Of a DNA stretch of 64,000 nt, positions 54,263 to 63,066 are shown one piece after another. The stretch covers positions 1-64,000 of the forward strand of contig JAWKTX010000012.1 in the NCBI GenBank assembly GCA_041398825.1. The letters run 5' to 3'. The position numbers and the translations under genes were made by a program. How positions within the stretch are numbered: the first letter of the stretch is position 1; each line of letters starts with the position of its first letter. Source of the DNA: Planctomycetaceae bacterium (GTDB lineage Bacteria; Planctomycetota; Planctomycetia; Planctomycetales; Planctomycetaceae). The notes under the pieces are model-generated. The model was not told the DNA's origin and did not search any database. It saw only the letters and a program-made list of their open reading frames with translations.

Positions 54263-54516
54263 GAGAGATCGGCCGACTCACTGAGGCTTCCGGGACCGAA
54301 TCTTCCTGACCCGGTCATTTGGAAGTCACTCACCGCATTCGCGACGTTTGCGGAACCGTTTGTTGGGGAGACAAGGCGGTTGAGCAGGATTTGAGAGCGA
54401 CTTCCAGAGATTCCTCAGAAGCAATCGCAGGCACCGACGGATCGAATCGGCCTGAATTTCAATCCACAATAGCAATCAAGAGTTTTCAAGAACGACGAAA
54501 CCATCGGAGTCTGTCC

Positions 54517-54897
54517 ATGACACCACTGATCTTACTTCTTGCCGACGAATCACCAGCCGGGGAACGGGCAGCCGAAATGCTGACTGAGGCAATTGCCGCC
54601 GCGCAGAATTCAGGCAGCAGCACCCTGTTGCTGTTGTTGACGATTTTTGTTCTGGCGGTCTTCGTTGGTACGGAAATCATTTCGAAAATCCCTCCCACGT
54701 TACACACGCCCCTGATGTCGGGATCGAATGCAATTTCCGGGATCACACTTCTGGGTGCAATTCTGGCCGGCGGGAATGACAGCGGAACACTGGCCACAGT
54801 TCTGGGGATGGCGGCTGTGATTCTGGCGACGGTGAATGTCGTTGGAGGTTTCGTGGTGACAAATCGCATGTTGTCGATGTTTAAGTCCCGGAAATAG
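54517..54897 (+). CDS. pntAB: NAD(P) transhydrogenase subunit alpha part 2
   Basis: A 126-residue membrane subunit from ATG 54517 (GGAG upstream). Segments: a short N-terminal leader, FVLAVFVGTEIISKIPPTLHTPLMSGSNAISGITLLGAIL, LATVLGMAAVILATVNVVGGFVVTNRML. It forms part of the proton channel (dII). The 250-bp gap from pntAA holds only non-coding frames. Confidence 0.93.
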   Translation: MTPLILLLADESPAGERAAEMLTEAIAAAQNSGSSTLLLLLTIFVLAVFVGTEIISKIPPTLHTPLMSGSNAISGITLLGAILAGGNDSGTLATVLGMAAVILATVNVVGGFVVTNRMLSMFKSRK

Positions 54898-54961
54898 CAA
54901 GAGACTGTTTCACTGACTTCAGAGATTCGTAAAGAAACTGAATTTCCGCAGAAAGACTGAT

Positions 54962-56362
54962 GTGAACACGGCATTGATCGACTTGTGTTATCTGATTTCG
55001 GCAGTGATGTTTATCATCGGCCTGAAAGGCATGACTCGCCCCAGAACGGCGGTCCGCGGGAACCTGATCGGGTCGGCAGCAATGCTGCTGGCCGTCATTG
55101 CAACCCTCATGCATTATCAGGTGGTGAGCTATGCTGGCCTGATCGTGGGAATGCTGATCGGCAGCGTGATCGGAGTCATTCTGGCGCTGCGAGTTGAAAT
55201 GACCGCCATGCCGCAGCTGGTGGCGTTGTTCAATGGACTCGGTGGTGGTGCTTCGGTACTGGTCGCCGGGGCATGGCTGGCCGGAAAGGAATTTGCAGGT
55301 GATCTTGCAGCAAACAACAGTGTCGCCGACGCTCTGACGGCGACGGGGGCATCAGGCCTGATCGGTGCGGTTACCCTGTCCGGAAGTCTGGTTGCCTTCG
55401 CGAAGCTGCAGGAACTGAAGTTCATTCGTGATTTCAATGCCCCCTGGCAAAAGCCGGCAAATTTGTTCCTTGCGGGCGCGTGTATTTTGCTTTGTGCTTT
55501 GATGGTGCTGCAGCCAGCGCATGCACAGGCCTACTTCTGGATCATGTCGCTGCTGGCACTGGCGATGGGTGTTTTGCTGGTCGTTTCGATTGGCGGTGCC
55601 GACATGCCGGTGGTCATTGCACTCTTGAATTCGTATTCGGGAATTGCTGCTTCGGCGACGGGGTTTGTTCTTCAAAACAACCTGCTGATTATCGCGGGTT
55701 CCCTGGTCGGCGCTTCGGGTATTCTGCTGACGCGCATTATGTGTACAGCCATGAATCGGAGCCTTGCCGCCGTACTGTTTGGCACGCTGCAGGCAAAGAC
55801 AAAATCGAAATCCGATGACGATATTTATGCCAACGTGAAATCGTCTTCGGCCGAAGAAGTGGCCATGATGCTGGAGGTTGCTCAAAAGGTCCTGATCATT
55901 CCCGGGTACGGTATGGCTGTGGCTCAGGCCCAGCATGCAGTTCGAGATCTGACCAACCTGTTAACAGCACGCGATATTGATGTTGAATTCGGCATTCATC
56001 CGGTCGCCGGTCGAATGCCGGGCCACATGAACGTTCTTCTGGCAGAAGCAGACATTGCCTACGAACGGCTTAAAGAGATGGACGAAGTCAATTCCACGAT
56101 GGATCAGGTCGACGTCGCGATTGTGCTTGGTGCCAATGACGTCGTGAACCCATTGGCCCGAACAGACCCTGACAGCCCCATTGCCGGAATGCCCGTCATC
56201 GATGCCGATCGCGCCAGGACAGTTGTCGTGGTGAAACGAAGTCTGAGTCCCGGATTCGCAGGGATCGCTAACCCATTGTTTGCGATGGACAACTCTCTGA
56301 TGCTGTTTGCGGACGGCAAGCAGGCCATTGTCGACATCGTGAAAGCGCTGCAGGAAGGCTGA
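54962..56362 (+). CDS. pntB: NAD(P) transhydrogenase subunit beta
   Basis: A 466-residue protein from GTG 54962. The N-terminal half is membrane-embedded (dII: VMFIIGLKGMTRPRTAVRGN, LIVGMLIGSVIGVILALRVEMTAMPQLVALFNGLGGGASVL). The C-terminal 180 residues are the NADP-binding dIII domain (IPGYGMAVAQAQHAVRDL, GIHPVAGRMPGHMNVLLAEA, VAIVLGANDVVNPLAR, VVVVKRSLSPGFAGIANPLF). With pntAA and pntAB it makes NADPH at the expense of the proton gradient. coaX follows six bases later. Confidence 0.94.
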   Translation: MNTALIDLCYLISAVMFIIGLKGMTRPRTAVRGNLIGSAAMLLAVIATLMHYQVVSYAGLIVGMLIGSVIGVILALRVEMTAMPQLVALFNGLGGGASVLVAGAWLAGKEFAGDLAANNSVADALTATGASGLIGAVTLSGSLVAFAKLQELKFIRDFNAPWQKPANLFLAGACILLCALMVLQPAHAQAYFWIMSLLALAMGVLLVVSIGGADMPVVIALLNSYSGIAASATGFVLQNNLLIIAGSLVGASGILLTRIMCTAMNRSLAAVLFGTLQAKTKSKSDDDIYANVKSSSAEEVAMMLEVAQKVLIIPGYGMAVAQAQHAVRDLTNLLTARDIDVEFGIHPVAGRMPGHMNVLLAEADIAYERLKEMDEVNSTMDQVDVAIVLGANDVVNPLARTDPDSPIAGMPVIDADRARTVVVVKRSLSPGFAGIANPLFAMDNSLMLFADGKQAIVDIVKALQEG

Positions 56363-56368
56363 CGTTGG

Positions 56369-57307
56369 ATGGCAGACGAATCGTCATTCACAGTACTTGC
56401 TATCGACGTGGGAAACACGAGAGCCAAATTCGGTTTGTTCCGTTGCAAAGTTGGTGCAAAGTCTGAATCTGCATCTGAGAAACACGAATTCGGCTCAGCA
56501 AACAGGCACTCTGCGGCATCCCCGATAGAGTCAGTGCCGGCAGCGATTGCGATTGTGGCGAGTGTTCTGGAAAAAGCCGTTGCGCCTGGTGAGATGCTCC
56601 GTGAATGGACACGCTCCCTGCCCTGCGACTTGCCGAAAATTGCTGTGGTTGCAGGCAGCGAAGTGGACCAGCGAGATCAATTGGTCTCCGATTGGCCGCT
56701 TGACCGCTGCCGACCGGTAGTGATCGATCATTTCGGCCAGATTCCCATCGGCGTTGATGTCGAGATGCCGGACCGAGTGGGAATCGATCGATTGCTGGAT
56801 TGCTGGGCAGCATGGCAGATGACTGGTTGTCGAAACGCAGTCATCGCAGTGGATTCAGGGACCGCAACGACGGTGGATCTGTTGACCAGCGACGGGATTT
56901 TTCGCGGGGGAAGCATTCTGCCCGGCTTGCGATTGTCGGCCCACGCAATGCATGACTACACAGCAAGACTGCCTTTGTTGAATACAGATGCAGAACAAAT
57001 CGAGCTACCCTTGCTGCCCGGCCGCAACACTGAGGATGCCATGAGAGCCGGCTTGTTCATTGGACAACTGGGAGCTGTCAGGGAACTTGTTCAGCGTTTG
57101 AACGAAGCCAACTGTCGAATCGGCAGAACGACATCAGGATCGCCCGTCGCAACAGAATTGGCATCAGGACCAGAGACATCAACGCCTCCATCGTTGTTTG
57201 TCACGGGAGGCGGAGGGCGACAGCTCGTTCGTCACCTTCCAGGTGCTTTATTCGTGGACAGCCTTGCATTACATGGTCTTGCCATGCTCGCACCGATCGA
57301 AGTGTAG
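56369..57307 (+). CDS. coaX: Type III pantothenate kinase
   Basis: A 312-residue CoaX-type kinase. The ATP/pantothenate motifs are LAIDVGNTRAKFGLF, PDRVGIDRLLDCWAAW, AVDSGTATTVDLLTSDGIFRGGSILPGLRLSAHAM and VTGGGGRQLVRHLPGALFVDSLALHGL. It makes 4'-phosphopantothenate, the first step to CoA. Its start lies 6 bp behind pntB, so it is in the pnt operon. The stop is followed by the palindromic repeat 57331-57440. Confidence 0.92.
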   Translation: MADESSFTVLAIDVGNTRAKFGLFRCKVGAKSESASEKHEFGSANRHSAASPIESVPAAIAIVASVLEKAVAPGEMLREWTRSLPCDLPKIAVVAGSEVDQRDQLVSDWPLDRCRPVVIDHFGQIPIGVDVEMPDRVGIDRLLDCWAAWQMTGCRNAVIAVDSGTATTVDLLTSDGIFRGGSILPGLRLSAHAMHDYTARLPLLNTDAEQIELPLLPGRNTEDAMRAGLFIGQLGAVRELVQRLNEANCRIGRTTSGSPVATELASGPETSTPPSLFVTGGGGRQLVRHLPGALFVDSLALHGLAMLAPIEV

Positions 57308-57330
57308 CCTCCAAAACACGTTCTCGATGC

Positions 57331-57440
57331 TGACTGTCCGTTAAGACACCGGGACAGGAAAGCAGGACGACTGGAAACCTTCGTGTTTTAAGGTCTCCTG
57401 CTCGAGCCAGCCCCGTTTTTCACTGGCTGCTAAGCTAAGC
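57331..57440. repeat. Palindromic repeat ending GCTAAGCTAAG, copy 3
   Basis: Aligned with copy 2: GTCCGTT-ACACCGGGACAGG, GGAAACC-TCGTGTTTTA-AGGTCTCCTGCT, CCAGCCCCGTTTTTC and CACTGGCTGCTAAGCTAAGC. The outer arms pair imperfectly and the inner AGCAGGA/TCCTGCT arms pair. It lies between convergent genes (coaX stop at 57307, next stop at 57495), where a two-way terminator is needed. Confidence 0.75.
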
Positions 57441-57494
57441 TATCAACGACATCGGGAGTCTGTCTAACTCCGGCGGTATTCACGTTGAAATCCA

Positions 57495-58367
57495 TTACGA
57501 GAGGTCTGGAATCTCATCGTTGAATTTGGGGGGCTCGCCCGGTTTTGAATCCCGATAAAAGTTGGTGAGGTCAATGCCGCCCCGCTGTTCCATTTCGAGA
57601 AGCTTTAATCGCTGCTCTATCTTATTCAGTCGGGACTCCAGGAACCCTGGAAGTTTTTCTGTTTCATCGGCACTGCTGGATCGCGGGACAGCCGGATAGC
57701 CAAGCTGCCGCTGCAGTGCGGCGAAGAAGTAGAAGGGATCGCGGCCAATATTAGCCTTCGCAATGCGTCCCTCCTGATCCCCAAAAAGATGAACTCGCTC
57801 TGTCGCACCATTGTCCGAACGGAATGCCCCCTGCTGAAGTCTGGTGTAGTATGCCGACGCCGCATAAACCATCTCGGATAATTCTCGAGCGCCCAGATCG
57901 CGACGCAGATTCATAATCCACGTCTTCCATGGCTCGTCGTAAATGGGGTCCCTGGAGATGGCAAGCAGACCGTCGTTGTAACCCAGTCGATTGCGGGCTA
58001 CACATTCAAACTGAAAAATAAACATCCCCGCTTTGACTGGATTCTTCGTCCGATACTCCGCTTCGTGTTCCAGAATCTGCAGTGCGATTAATTGTTCGAA
58101 TCGCGAAACATCATCCTCCGCGCGACTCATAACAAACGCCTGAAACGGGGTGAAGTAGTGGGAAAGCCGAGTCATCGCATCGCTCACCCTCCCGCTGTGA
58201 AGAATTTCTGTTCGGAGAAAATCGATCGCCATCGGCAGGCGGGTTGTTGCCAGCAGCTCTTCCTGGATTGTCTGCAGAAACTCCTGTGACGGAACATTTT
58301 GCTGCAATCGCTCCCGATAGATGCGAAAGAAGTACTGCTGTTCCACGTATTCTTCGCGATCAAGCAT
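57495..58367 (-). CDS. Conserved planctomycete protein of unknown function
   Basis: A 290-residue mainly helical protein from ATG 58367 (MLDREEYVEQQYFFRIYRERL). Its start overlaps the stop of the upstream gene by 8 bp (ATGCTTGA), so the two are translated together. Stretches EYVEQQYFFRIYRERLQQNVPSQEFLQTIQEELL and FQAFVMSRAEDDVSRFEQLIALQILEHEAEY stand out; a C-terminal coiled segment (SRLNKIEQRLKLLEMEQ) is present. No membrane spans or signal peptide. It is highly patterned and surely real; function not known. Confidence 0.8.
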   Translation of the reverse strand: MLDREEYVEQQYFFRIYRERLQQNVPSQEFLQTIQEELLATTRLPMAIDFLRTEILHSGRVSDAMTRLSHYFTPFQAFVMSRAEDDVSRFEQLIALQILEHEAEYRTKNPVKAGMFIFQFECVARNRLGYNDGLLAISRDPIYDEPWKTWIMNLRRDLGARELSEMVYAASAYYTRLQQGAFRSDNGATERVHLFGDQEGRIAKANIGRDPFYFFAALQRQLGYPAVPRSSSADETEKLPGFLESRLNKIEQRLKLLEMEQRGGIDLTNFYRDSKPGEPPKFNDEIPDLS

Positions 58368-58743
58368 GGGATGATTTTTCGGTGCTGGAGTCAGGTGATT
58401 CGGAACCCGGTTGACCAGAGGAAATCTGATGTGACATCCGGGAATCGTCGGCAGACCGAGAGGCAGGCGATTCAGCCTCATTCGTTGTTTCTGTGGAAGC
58501 CTGCCTTTGTGCTCTGAGAATCTGCATCCGATCGATCGTCATCGCCATCAGCGCCAAACCGATCACAACGATCAGTTCCACTGCGAGAAGGCGGTTCGCG
58601 TTGGCATCGAGCCATTGCGCGAGCGGCGCTTTCTGGTCACTGAATAACAAGGCAATCAACGATAAGATGGTGATGATGAATACTGCTGTTGCGGGAACAA
58701 TCAGTTTGAACAACAAACCGGGACGAGAACCTGGTCCGCGCAT
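58360..58743 (-). CDS. Small two-span membrane protein coupled to 57495 gene
   Basis: A 127-residue protein with two membrane helices (about 12-34, KLIVPATAVFIITILSLIALLF, and 50-70, LLAVELIVVIGLALMAM), then a hydrophilic Ser/Glu/Ala-rich tail. The stop codon TGA lies within the start of the next gene. Probably a membrane partner of that protein. Confidence 0.75.
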   Translation of the reverse strand: MRGPGSRPGLLFKLIVPATAVFIITILSLIALLFSDQKAPLAQWLDANANRLLAVELIVVIGLALMAMTIDRMQILRAQRQASTETTNEAESPASRSADDSRMSHQISSGQPGSESPDSSTEKSSHA

Positions 58744-58832
58744 GGCATCTCACATTTCATCGAACATGCAAAAACAGGCAATGAACAAGTCAATGCGTGA
58801 AGACAGATAATCCGCTGAGCTGAACAGTCAAC

Positions 58833-58900
58833 AGGGCAAAATTCACGACAGGGCAGAACTCACAACGGGTCAGAATTCACGACTGGGCGGGCAAATTCCG
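58833..58900 (-). repeat. Four 17-bp tandem units after a VOC gene
   Basis: Plus-strand units AGGGCAAAATTCACGAC, AGGGCAGAACTCACAAC, GGGTCAGAATTCACGAC and TGGGCGGGCAAATTCCG run from 58833 to 58900 with no spacers. On the minus strand the first three contain TGA (GTGAAT/GTGAGT). They lie 8 bp beyond the stop of the 58908 gene. Confidence 0.8.
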
Positions 58901-58907
58901 TGGGGCT

Positions 58908-59375
58908 TCAATCGCCGAAGAAATCCTGAAAGCGTTGAGTGATTTCCTCGGGTGACAGATCTTCCACGTGCGTCGCCACGGTCCATACATGGCCCCACGG
59001 ATCGGTCAGTGTGCCTGAGCGATCTCCGTAGAACTGATCGCACAAGGGCCGAAGTTCGGTGCCGCCGGCTTCAATGGCCGCCGCAAACACTTCGTCGACA
59101 TTCGGAACGTAAATTAACAGACTGACGGTGGTCCCCCCGCGTGTTTGAGGCCCCAGAAAATCCATTTCGGGATGTTCATCCGCCAGCATCACGTGGGAAT
59201 TGCCAATTCGGATTTCGCCGTGGCTGATTCGGCCTTCCGGATCCTGCAATCTCAGAACCTCTTCAGCACCAAAGGCTCGCTGATAAAACTCAATCGCCTC
59301 TGACGCACCTTTAATCAGCAGGTACGGGGTGACCGAATGATAGCCGCTGGGAATCGGAGAAACCGGGGTGTTCAC
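58908..59375 (-). CDS. VOC family (PhnB-like) protein
   Basis: A 155-residue protein from GTG 59375, the start best supported by AAGGAA upstream; ATG 59435 or 59570 are longer options. PhnB-type glyoxalase fold: GYHSVTPYLLIKGASEAIEFYQRAFGAEEVLRLQDPEGRISHGEIRIGNSHVMLAD, and a second half with VSLLIYVPNVDEVFAAAIEAGGTEL ... GDRSGTLTDPWGHVWTVATHVED. A typical stand-alone enzyme or binding protein whose substrate is unknown. The open frame overlaps the start of the divergent ABC gene. Confidence 0.85.
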   Translation of the reverse strand: MNTPVSPIPSGYHSVTPYLLIKGASEAIEFYQRAFGAEEVLRLQDPEGRISHGEIRIGNSHVMLADEHPEMDFLGPQTRGGTTVSLLIYVPNVDEVFAAAIEAGGTELRPLCDQFYGDRSGTLTDPWGHVWTVATHVEDLSPEEITQRFQDFFGD

Positions 59376-59602
59376 GGAGTTGGTTCCTTCGCGAAAAGAA
59401 CTACGGAAGACGCTGCGGGAAATTGATGCAGCCATAGTGTACGATCTGTGACCTGTTTCGAAAGCCACTTCCGGCGTCTCTGAGCACTCCCTCAGAATTG
59501 ATGTTCGAATGCGGCGGTCCTGAATTTGACTGATCCGCAGTCCTGAATTCTCAGGCGTGCTTGTATTCACTGCGACTTACCGATCCACGGCGCCATTTTC
59601 TC

Positions 59603-60337
59603 ATGATGACAATTTCTGATTTAAGATTCTGCTGGCAGAATGAGGAATCGCCGCAAGGCGACGAGCTGGACAGGCTTCCGGGGTCCGGATTCGAACTGGT
59701 CATCCCTTCACTTGTCGTTGCTGACAGCACAATCGCCGCCGTAACAGGACCCAGCGGATGTGGGAAAACCACGCTGCTGAATCTCATTGCGGGTATCCTG
59801 CGACCAATATCAGGCACCATCGTCGTGGATAGCTGCGATGTCTGTCATATGTCCGAAGCCCTGCGCCGCGATTTTCGACTGCGGCAGATCGGGATGGTTT
59901 TTCAGGACTTTCAGTTGATCAATTATCTGTCCGTTGTGGAGAACGTATTACTGCCGTGCCGCTTGTCACGAAAATCCACGATTACAGCAGAGCAAAGAAC
60001 GCGGGCGACCGATCTTCTGGCCTCAGTTGGCCTGGCAGATAAATCAAAGAGGCCGGTGACACGATTGTCTCAGGGTGAAAGACAGCGCGTCGCCATCTGC
60101 CGCGCGCTGATTCGGCAGCCGTCGTTGATTCTGGCGGACGAACCCACTGGCAATCTCGATCCCGTAAATTCCAGACAGATCCTGGAACTGCTTATCCGGC
60201 AGGCACGAGCCGTCGATGCCACGCTGCTGATGGTCACCCACGATCACGGACAATTGGATGTGTTTGACCGGCGAATTGAAATGGAACAGTTCTTCGTCGG
60301 CTCTCAGGCAGCGTCGGGAGAACAATGTCCGTGCTAA
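59603..60337 (+). CDS. ABC transporter ATPase (LolD/MacB type)
   Basis: A 244-residue ATPase from ATG 59603 (ATGATGACA; 59561 is upstream). Walker A TGPSGCGKTTLL, Q-loop MVFQDFQLINYLSV, signature RLSQGERQRVAI, Walker B LILADEPTGNLDP, His switch MVTHDHG. It overlaps the permease gene by 13 bp. MacB/LolD-type systems move lipoproteins or peptides out of the inner membrane rather than transporting through it. Confidence 0.93.
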   Translation: MMTISDLRFCWQNEESPQGDELDRLPGSGFELVIPSLVVADSTIAAVTGPSGCGKTTLLNLIAGILRPISGTIVVDSCDVCHMSEALRRDFRLRQIGMVFQDFQLINYLSVVENVLLPCRLSRKSTITAEQRTRATDLLASVGLADKSKRPVTRLSQGERQRVAICRALIRQPSLILADEPTGNLDPVNSRQILELLIRQARAVDATLLMVTHDHGQLDVFDRRIEMEQFFVGSQAASGEQCPC

Positions 60338-61548
60338 CGCTTTTGTCGACGCTGAGACAGGCCTCGTTTCTGGCAGTTCAGGCACTGAAGTGGTACCGAG
60401 GTCGGTCGGCCATTATTGTGATGTGCCTGGCAATCGTGCTGGGGCTTCCGGTCACGATGCGTTTCATGCTGGAAGATTTTCGCCACGAGATTACCGCCAG
60501 AGCCGAAGCAACGCCCTTGTTAATCGGCGCGGCCGGCAGCCGGATCGATCTGGCACTGCATTCGATGTATTTCGACGGGCCCGCCCCGGCTCGAACGACG
60601 ATGCAGGAAGTGGACTCCGTGCAGAAATCGGGTTTTGCCACAGCCATTCCAGTTTACCAGCGGTATCGAACACAAAGTCGCAATGGCAATCACGGAGCGG
60701 CCATTGTCGGAACAACTCCCGAATATTTTGAGTTCCGCGATCTGACAATCGCGCGGGGGCAGCCGCTGGCATTTCTGGGTGATTGCGTTGTTGGTTCTCG
60801 CGCGGCCATCCGCCTGAATCTTCACCCGGGCGATTCCGTCTTATCGGCCCCTCAAAATGCATTTGATCTGGCGGCCGATTACCCGTTGAAGATGAATGTT
60901 GCGGGCGTGCTTGCTCCCACGCATTCTCCCGATGACGACGCAGTCTTTGTTGATGTCCGTACAGTCTGGGTGATCGACGGAATTGGACATGGACATCAAT
61001 CGCTCAACCAGCAGTCGGACGAAGATCTCCTGCTGAAGAAGAATCGCAGCAGCGTCACTGCCAGCGCTGCCGTGCTGCCCTATACGGAAATCACTGAGGA
61101 CAACATCGATTCGTTTCACTTTCACGGTGAACCATCGGAATTCCCTGTAAGCAGTGTCATCGTAGAACCACATAGTGAACGTGATCGGCTGCTGTTGATG
61201 GGACGCTATCAGGCGGCCGATTCGTCCGTGCAGATGATTCAGCCTCCCGCCGTTGTGGCTGAATTGCTGAACATGGTGTTTCGAGTGGAGCAGTTCGTCC
61301 GTTTCAGTTCTCTGATCGCCGTCTTCGTGACCATGATCCTGCTGGGCCTGGTGTTGTTTCTGTCACTTCGGCTCAGACAGCCCGAAATGGATACGTTGTT
61401 CCGACTGGGTGGGAGTCGTTCAATGATCGCTGCCATTGTATCCACGGAACTTGCGCTGATGCTGATTCTGTCCGCAGCCCTGGCGGTATCCATTGCGATG
61501 CTTTGTCGCAATCAGCTGGCGGGGCTGATCCGCCAGATGCTGTTCTGA
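60325..61548 (+). CDS. FtsX-like ABC permease
   Basis: A 407-residue permease. A first helix (about 32-50, SAIIVMCLAIVLGLPVTM) is followed by a long extracytoplasmic domain (55-315) and three C-terminal helices (FSSLIAVFVTMILLGLVLFLSL, MIAAIVSTELALMLILSAALAVSIAML) with the FtsX-type motif RLRQPEMDTLFRLGGSRS. It pairs with the ATPase at 59603. Target unknown, probably an envelope protein or lipid. Confidence 0.92.
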   Translation: MSVLTLLSTLRQASFLAVQALKWYRGRSAIIVMCLAIVLGLPVTMRFMLEDFRHEITARAEATPLLIGAAGSRIDLALHSMYFDGPAPARTTMQEVDSVQKSGFATAIPVYQRYRTQSRNGNHGAAIVGTTPEYFEFRDLTIARGQPLAFLGDCVVGSRAAIRLNLHPGDSVLSAPQNAFDLAADYPLKMNVAGVLAPTHSPDDDAVFVDVRTVWVIDGIGHGHQSLNQQSDEDLLLKKNRSSVTASAAVLPYTEITEDNIDSFHFHGEPSEFPVSSVIVEPHSERDRLLLMGRYQAADSSVQMIQPPAVVAELLNMVFRVEQFVRFSSLIAVFVTMILLGLVLFLSLRLRQPEMDTLFRLGGSRSMIAAIVSTELALMLILSAALAVSIAMLCRNQLAGLIRQMLF

Positions 61549-61604
61549 GGCAGTCCCGGGATTGTTCCTCACCGAAAAGAATGAAAACCAATCCTGCGGT
61601 GGCT

Positions 61605-62849
61605 TCAGACGTCTGAGATCCGGTCGAGCACATCCGAAGCGGTTTGGTCGAGCCGTGGCAGATTGTCGGCCGAAAGCAGATGGTTGTATTTGACGGCCGC
61701 TCCCGTGTTGAACAACACCACTGTCTCATCTTTTTGGATCCAGCCATTGCTGAGCAGTTTTTGAGCGGCCATCCAGATCGCACCACCTTCGGGTGCGGCA
61801 TGAATTCCCTGATGTTGTGCCAGTTCGTAAACCCCCTGCATCAGTTCTGCGTCACTGACCGTGATGGCCGTACCGTTGCTCCTGCGAAGGATGTCCAGCA
61901 TGATGAAATCGCCCACGGCTGCGGGCACTCGAAGCCCGGACGCTACCGTGGATGCATTCGGAAACATCGCGGCGGAGGTCTGGCCATCCTGAAACGCTTT
62001 TACGATCGGAGCGCAGCCTTCGGCCTGAACGACCACCATTCGGGGCCGTTCCGGGCCGATCCACCCCAGCTGCTGCATTTCGTCGAATGCCTTCCACATG
62101 CCAATCAGTCCTGTACCACCACCTGTCGGGTACAGGATGACATCCGGCAACTGAAGGCTGATGGATTTTCGATAGTCGGCCAGATCGAATGCGAGTTCGT
62201 AGCCCATTGTCTTCTTGCCTTCGATGCGAAACGGTTCTTTCAGCGTCGACAGGTCGAACCATCCGAACCGATCACATGCAGCCCGGCAGATGCGTCCACA
62301 ATCACTGATCAGGCCATTGACGAGGTAAACCCGAGCTCCTCCGCAAACAGATTCCAGAATGTTGGCAGGAGGAGTATCCTGCGGGACAAAGATCACGCAT
62401 TTCATGCCGGCTCTTGCGGCGTAGGCTGCAGCAGCGCCTGCGGCATTGCCAGCAGATGGCAGAGCAACGGTTGCGACACCGAGTGCTTTCGCGCGGGTGA
62501 TTGCGGCGGACATCCCACGAGCCTTAAAGCTTTGGGTGGGATTGAAACCTTCGTCCTTGATCAGCAAATCATCAAATGCACCAAACGGTCCCCGAGATGT
62601 ACATGGGAGCAGTGGAGTCTGCCCTTCGCCCAGCGTTACGGCGTCGTCAATATGATTGACCGGCATGACTTCGTGAAACCGCCACATCGATCGAATTCGT
62701 CGACTTCTGACGACTTCCGGAGTGAATTCGCTGCGAATCGCCTCCAGATCGTACCTTGCCAGCAGCGGTTTCCCCGCTTTGCTAAGCCCTTGAAGAACCT
62801 TGTGATCGTGAATTTCGCCAGTCTGTGAGCAAACGAGAGATGTGATCAT
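61605..62849 (-). CDS. thrC: Threonine synthase
   Basis: A 414-residue PLP enzyme from ATG 62849; the open frame extends to 62990 with unlikely sequence. SLVCSQTGEIHDH at the N-terminus and VTLGEGQTPLLP are typical. PLP-Lys is in FNPTQSFKARGMSAAI, phosphate-binding is in LPSAGNAAGAAAAYAARAG and the glycine loop in LYPTGGGTGLIGMWKAF. It turns O-phosphohomoserine into threonine. Convergent with the ABC permease. Confidence 0.92.
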   Translation of the reverse strand: MITSLVCSQTGEIHDHKVLQGLSKAGKPLLARYDLEAIRSEFTPEVVRSRRIRSMWRFHEVMPVNHIDDAVTLGEGQTPLLPCTSRGPFGAFDDLLIKDEGFNPTQSFKARGMSAAITRAKALGVATVALPSAGNAAGAAAAYAARAGMKCVIFVPQDTPPANILESVCGGARVYLVNGLISDCGRICRAACDRFGWFDLSTLKEPFRIEGKKTMGYELAFDLADYRKSISLQLPDVILYPTGGGTGLIGMWKAFDEMQQLGWIGPERPRMVVVQAEGCAPIVKAFQDGQTSAAMFPNASTVASGLRVPAAVGDFIMLDILRRSNGTAITVSDAELMQGVYELAQHQGIHAAPEGGAIWMAAQKLLSNGWIQKDETVVLFNTGAAVKYNHLLSADNLPRLDQTASDVLDRISDV

Positions 62850-63066
62850 TTTGATATGTTCGGGCTTCAGTCTTGTGGCGTTTCGCCACCTTTCGGTAAA
62901 AACTGCCAAAGGGCGACATCCAGCTGCATTTTCGGGCAATGACCTGAATTGTGCCGTCGTTCTGAGCGGTCGCTCTCCAGCGGATCCCAATCACTGTCGG
63001 GGCCGCAGCGAGGGCTGAAATACGTGGGCATGAATACAGAGAACATCACTGGAAGGCAAGGACGCC

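Noticed and set aside
58833..58900. Possible CRISPR array
   Set aside because: Four 17-bp units without spacers and with many mismatches; no cas genes nearby. A simple tandem repeat.
61644..62828. Long plus-strand open frame opposite thrC
   Set aside because: It lies fully inside a clear threonine synthase on the other strand; the translation has no family pattern. Similar antisense frames at 5463-6263, 16885-17823 and 36752-37672 were rejected for the same reason.
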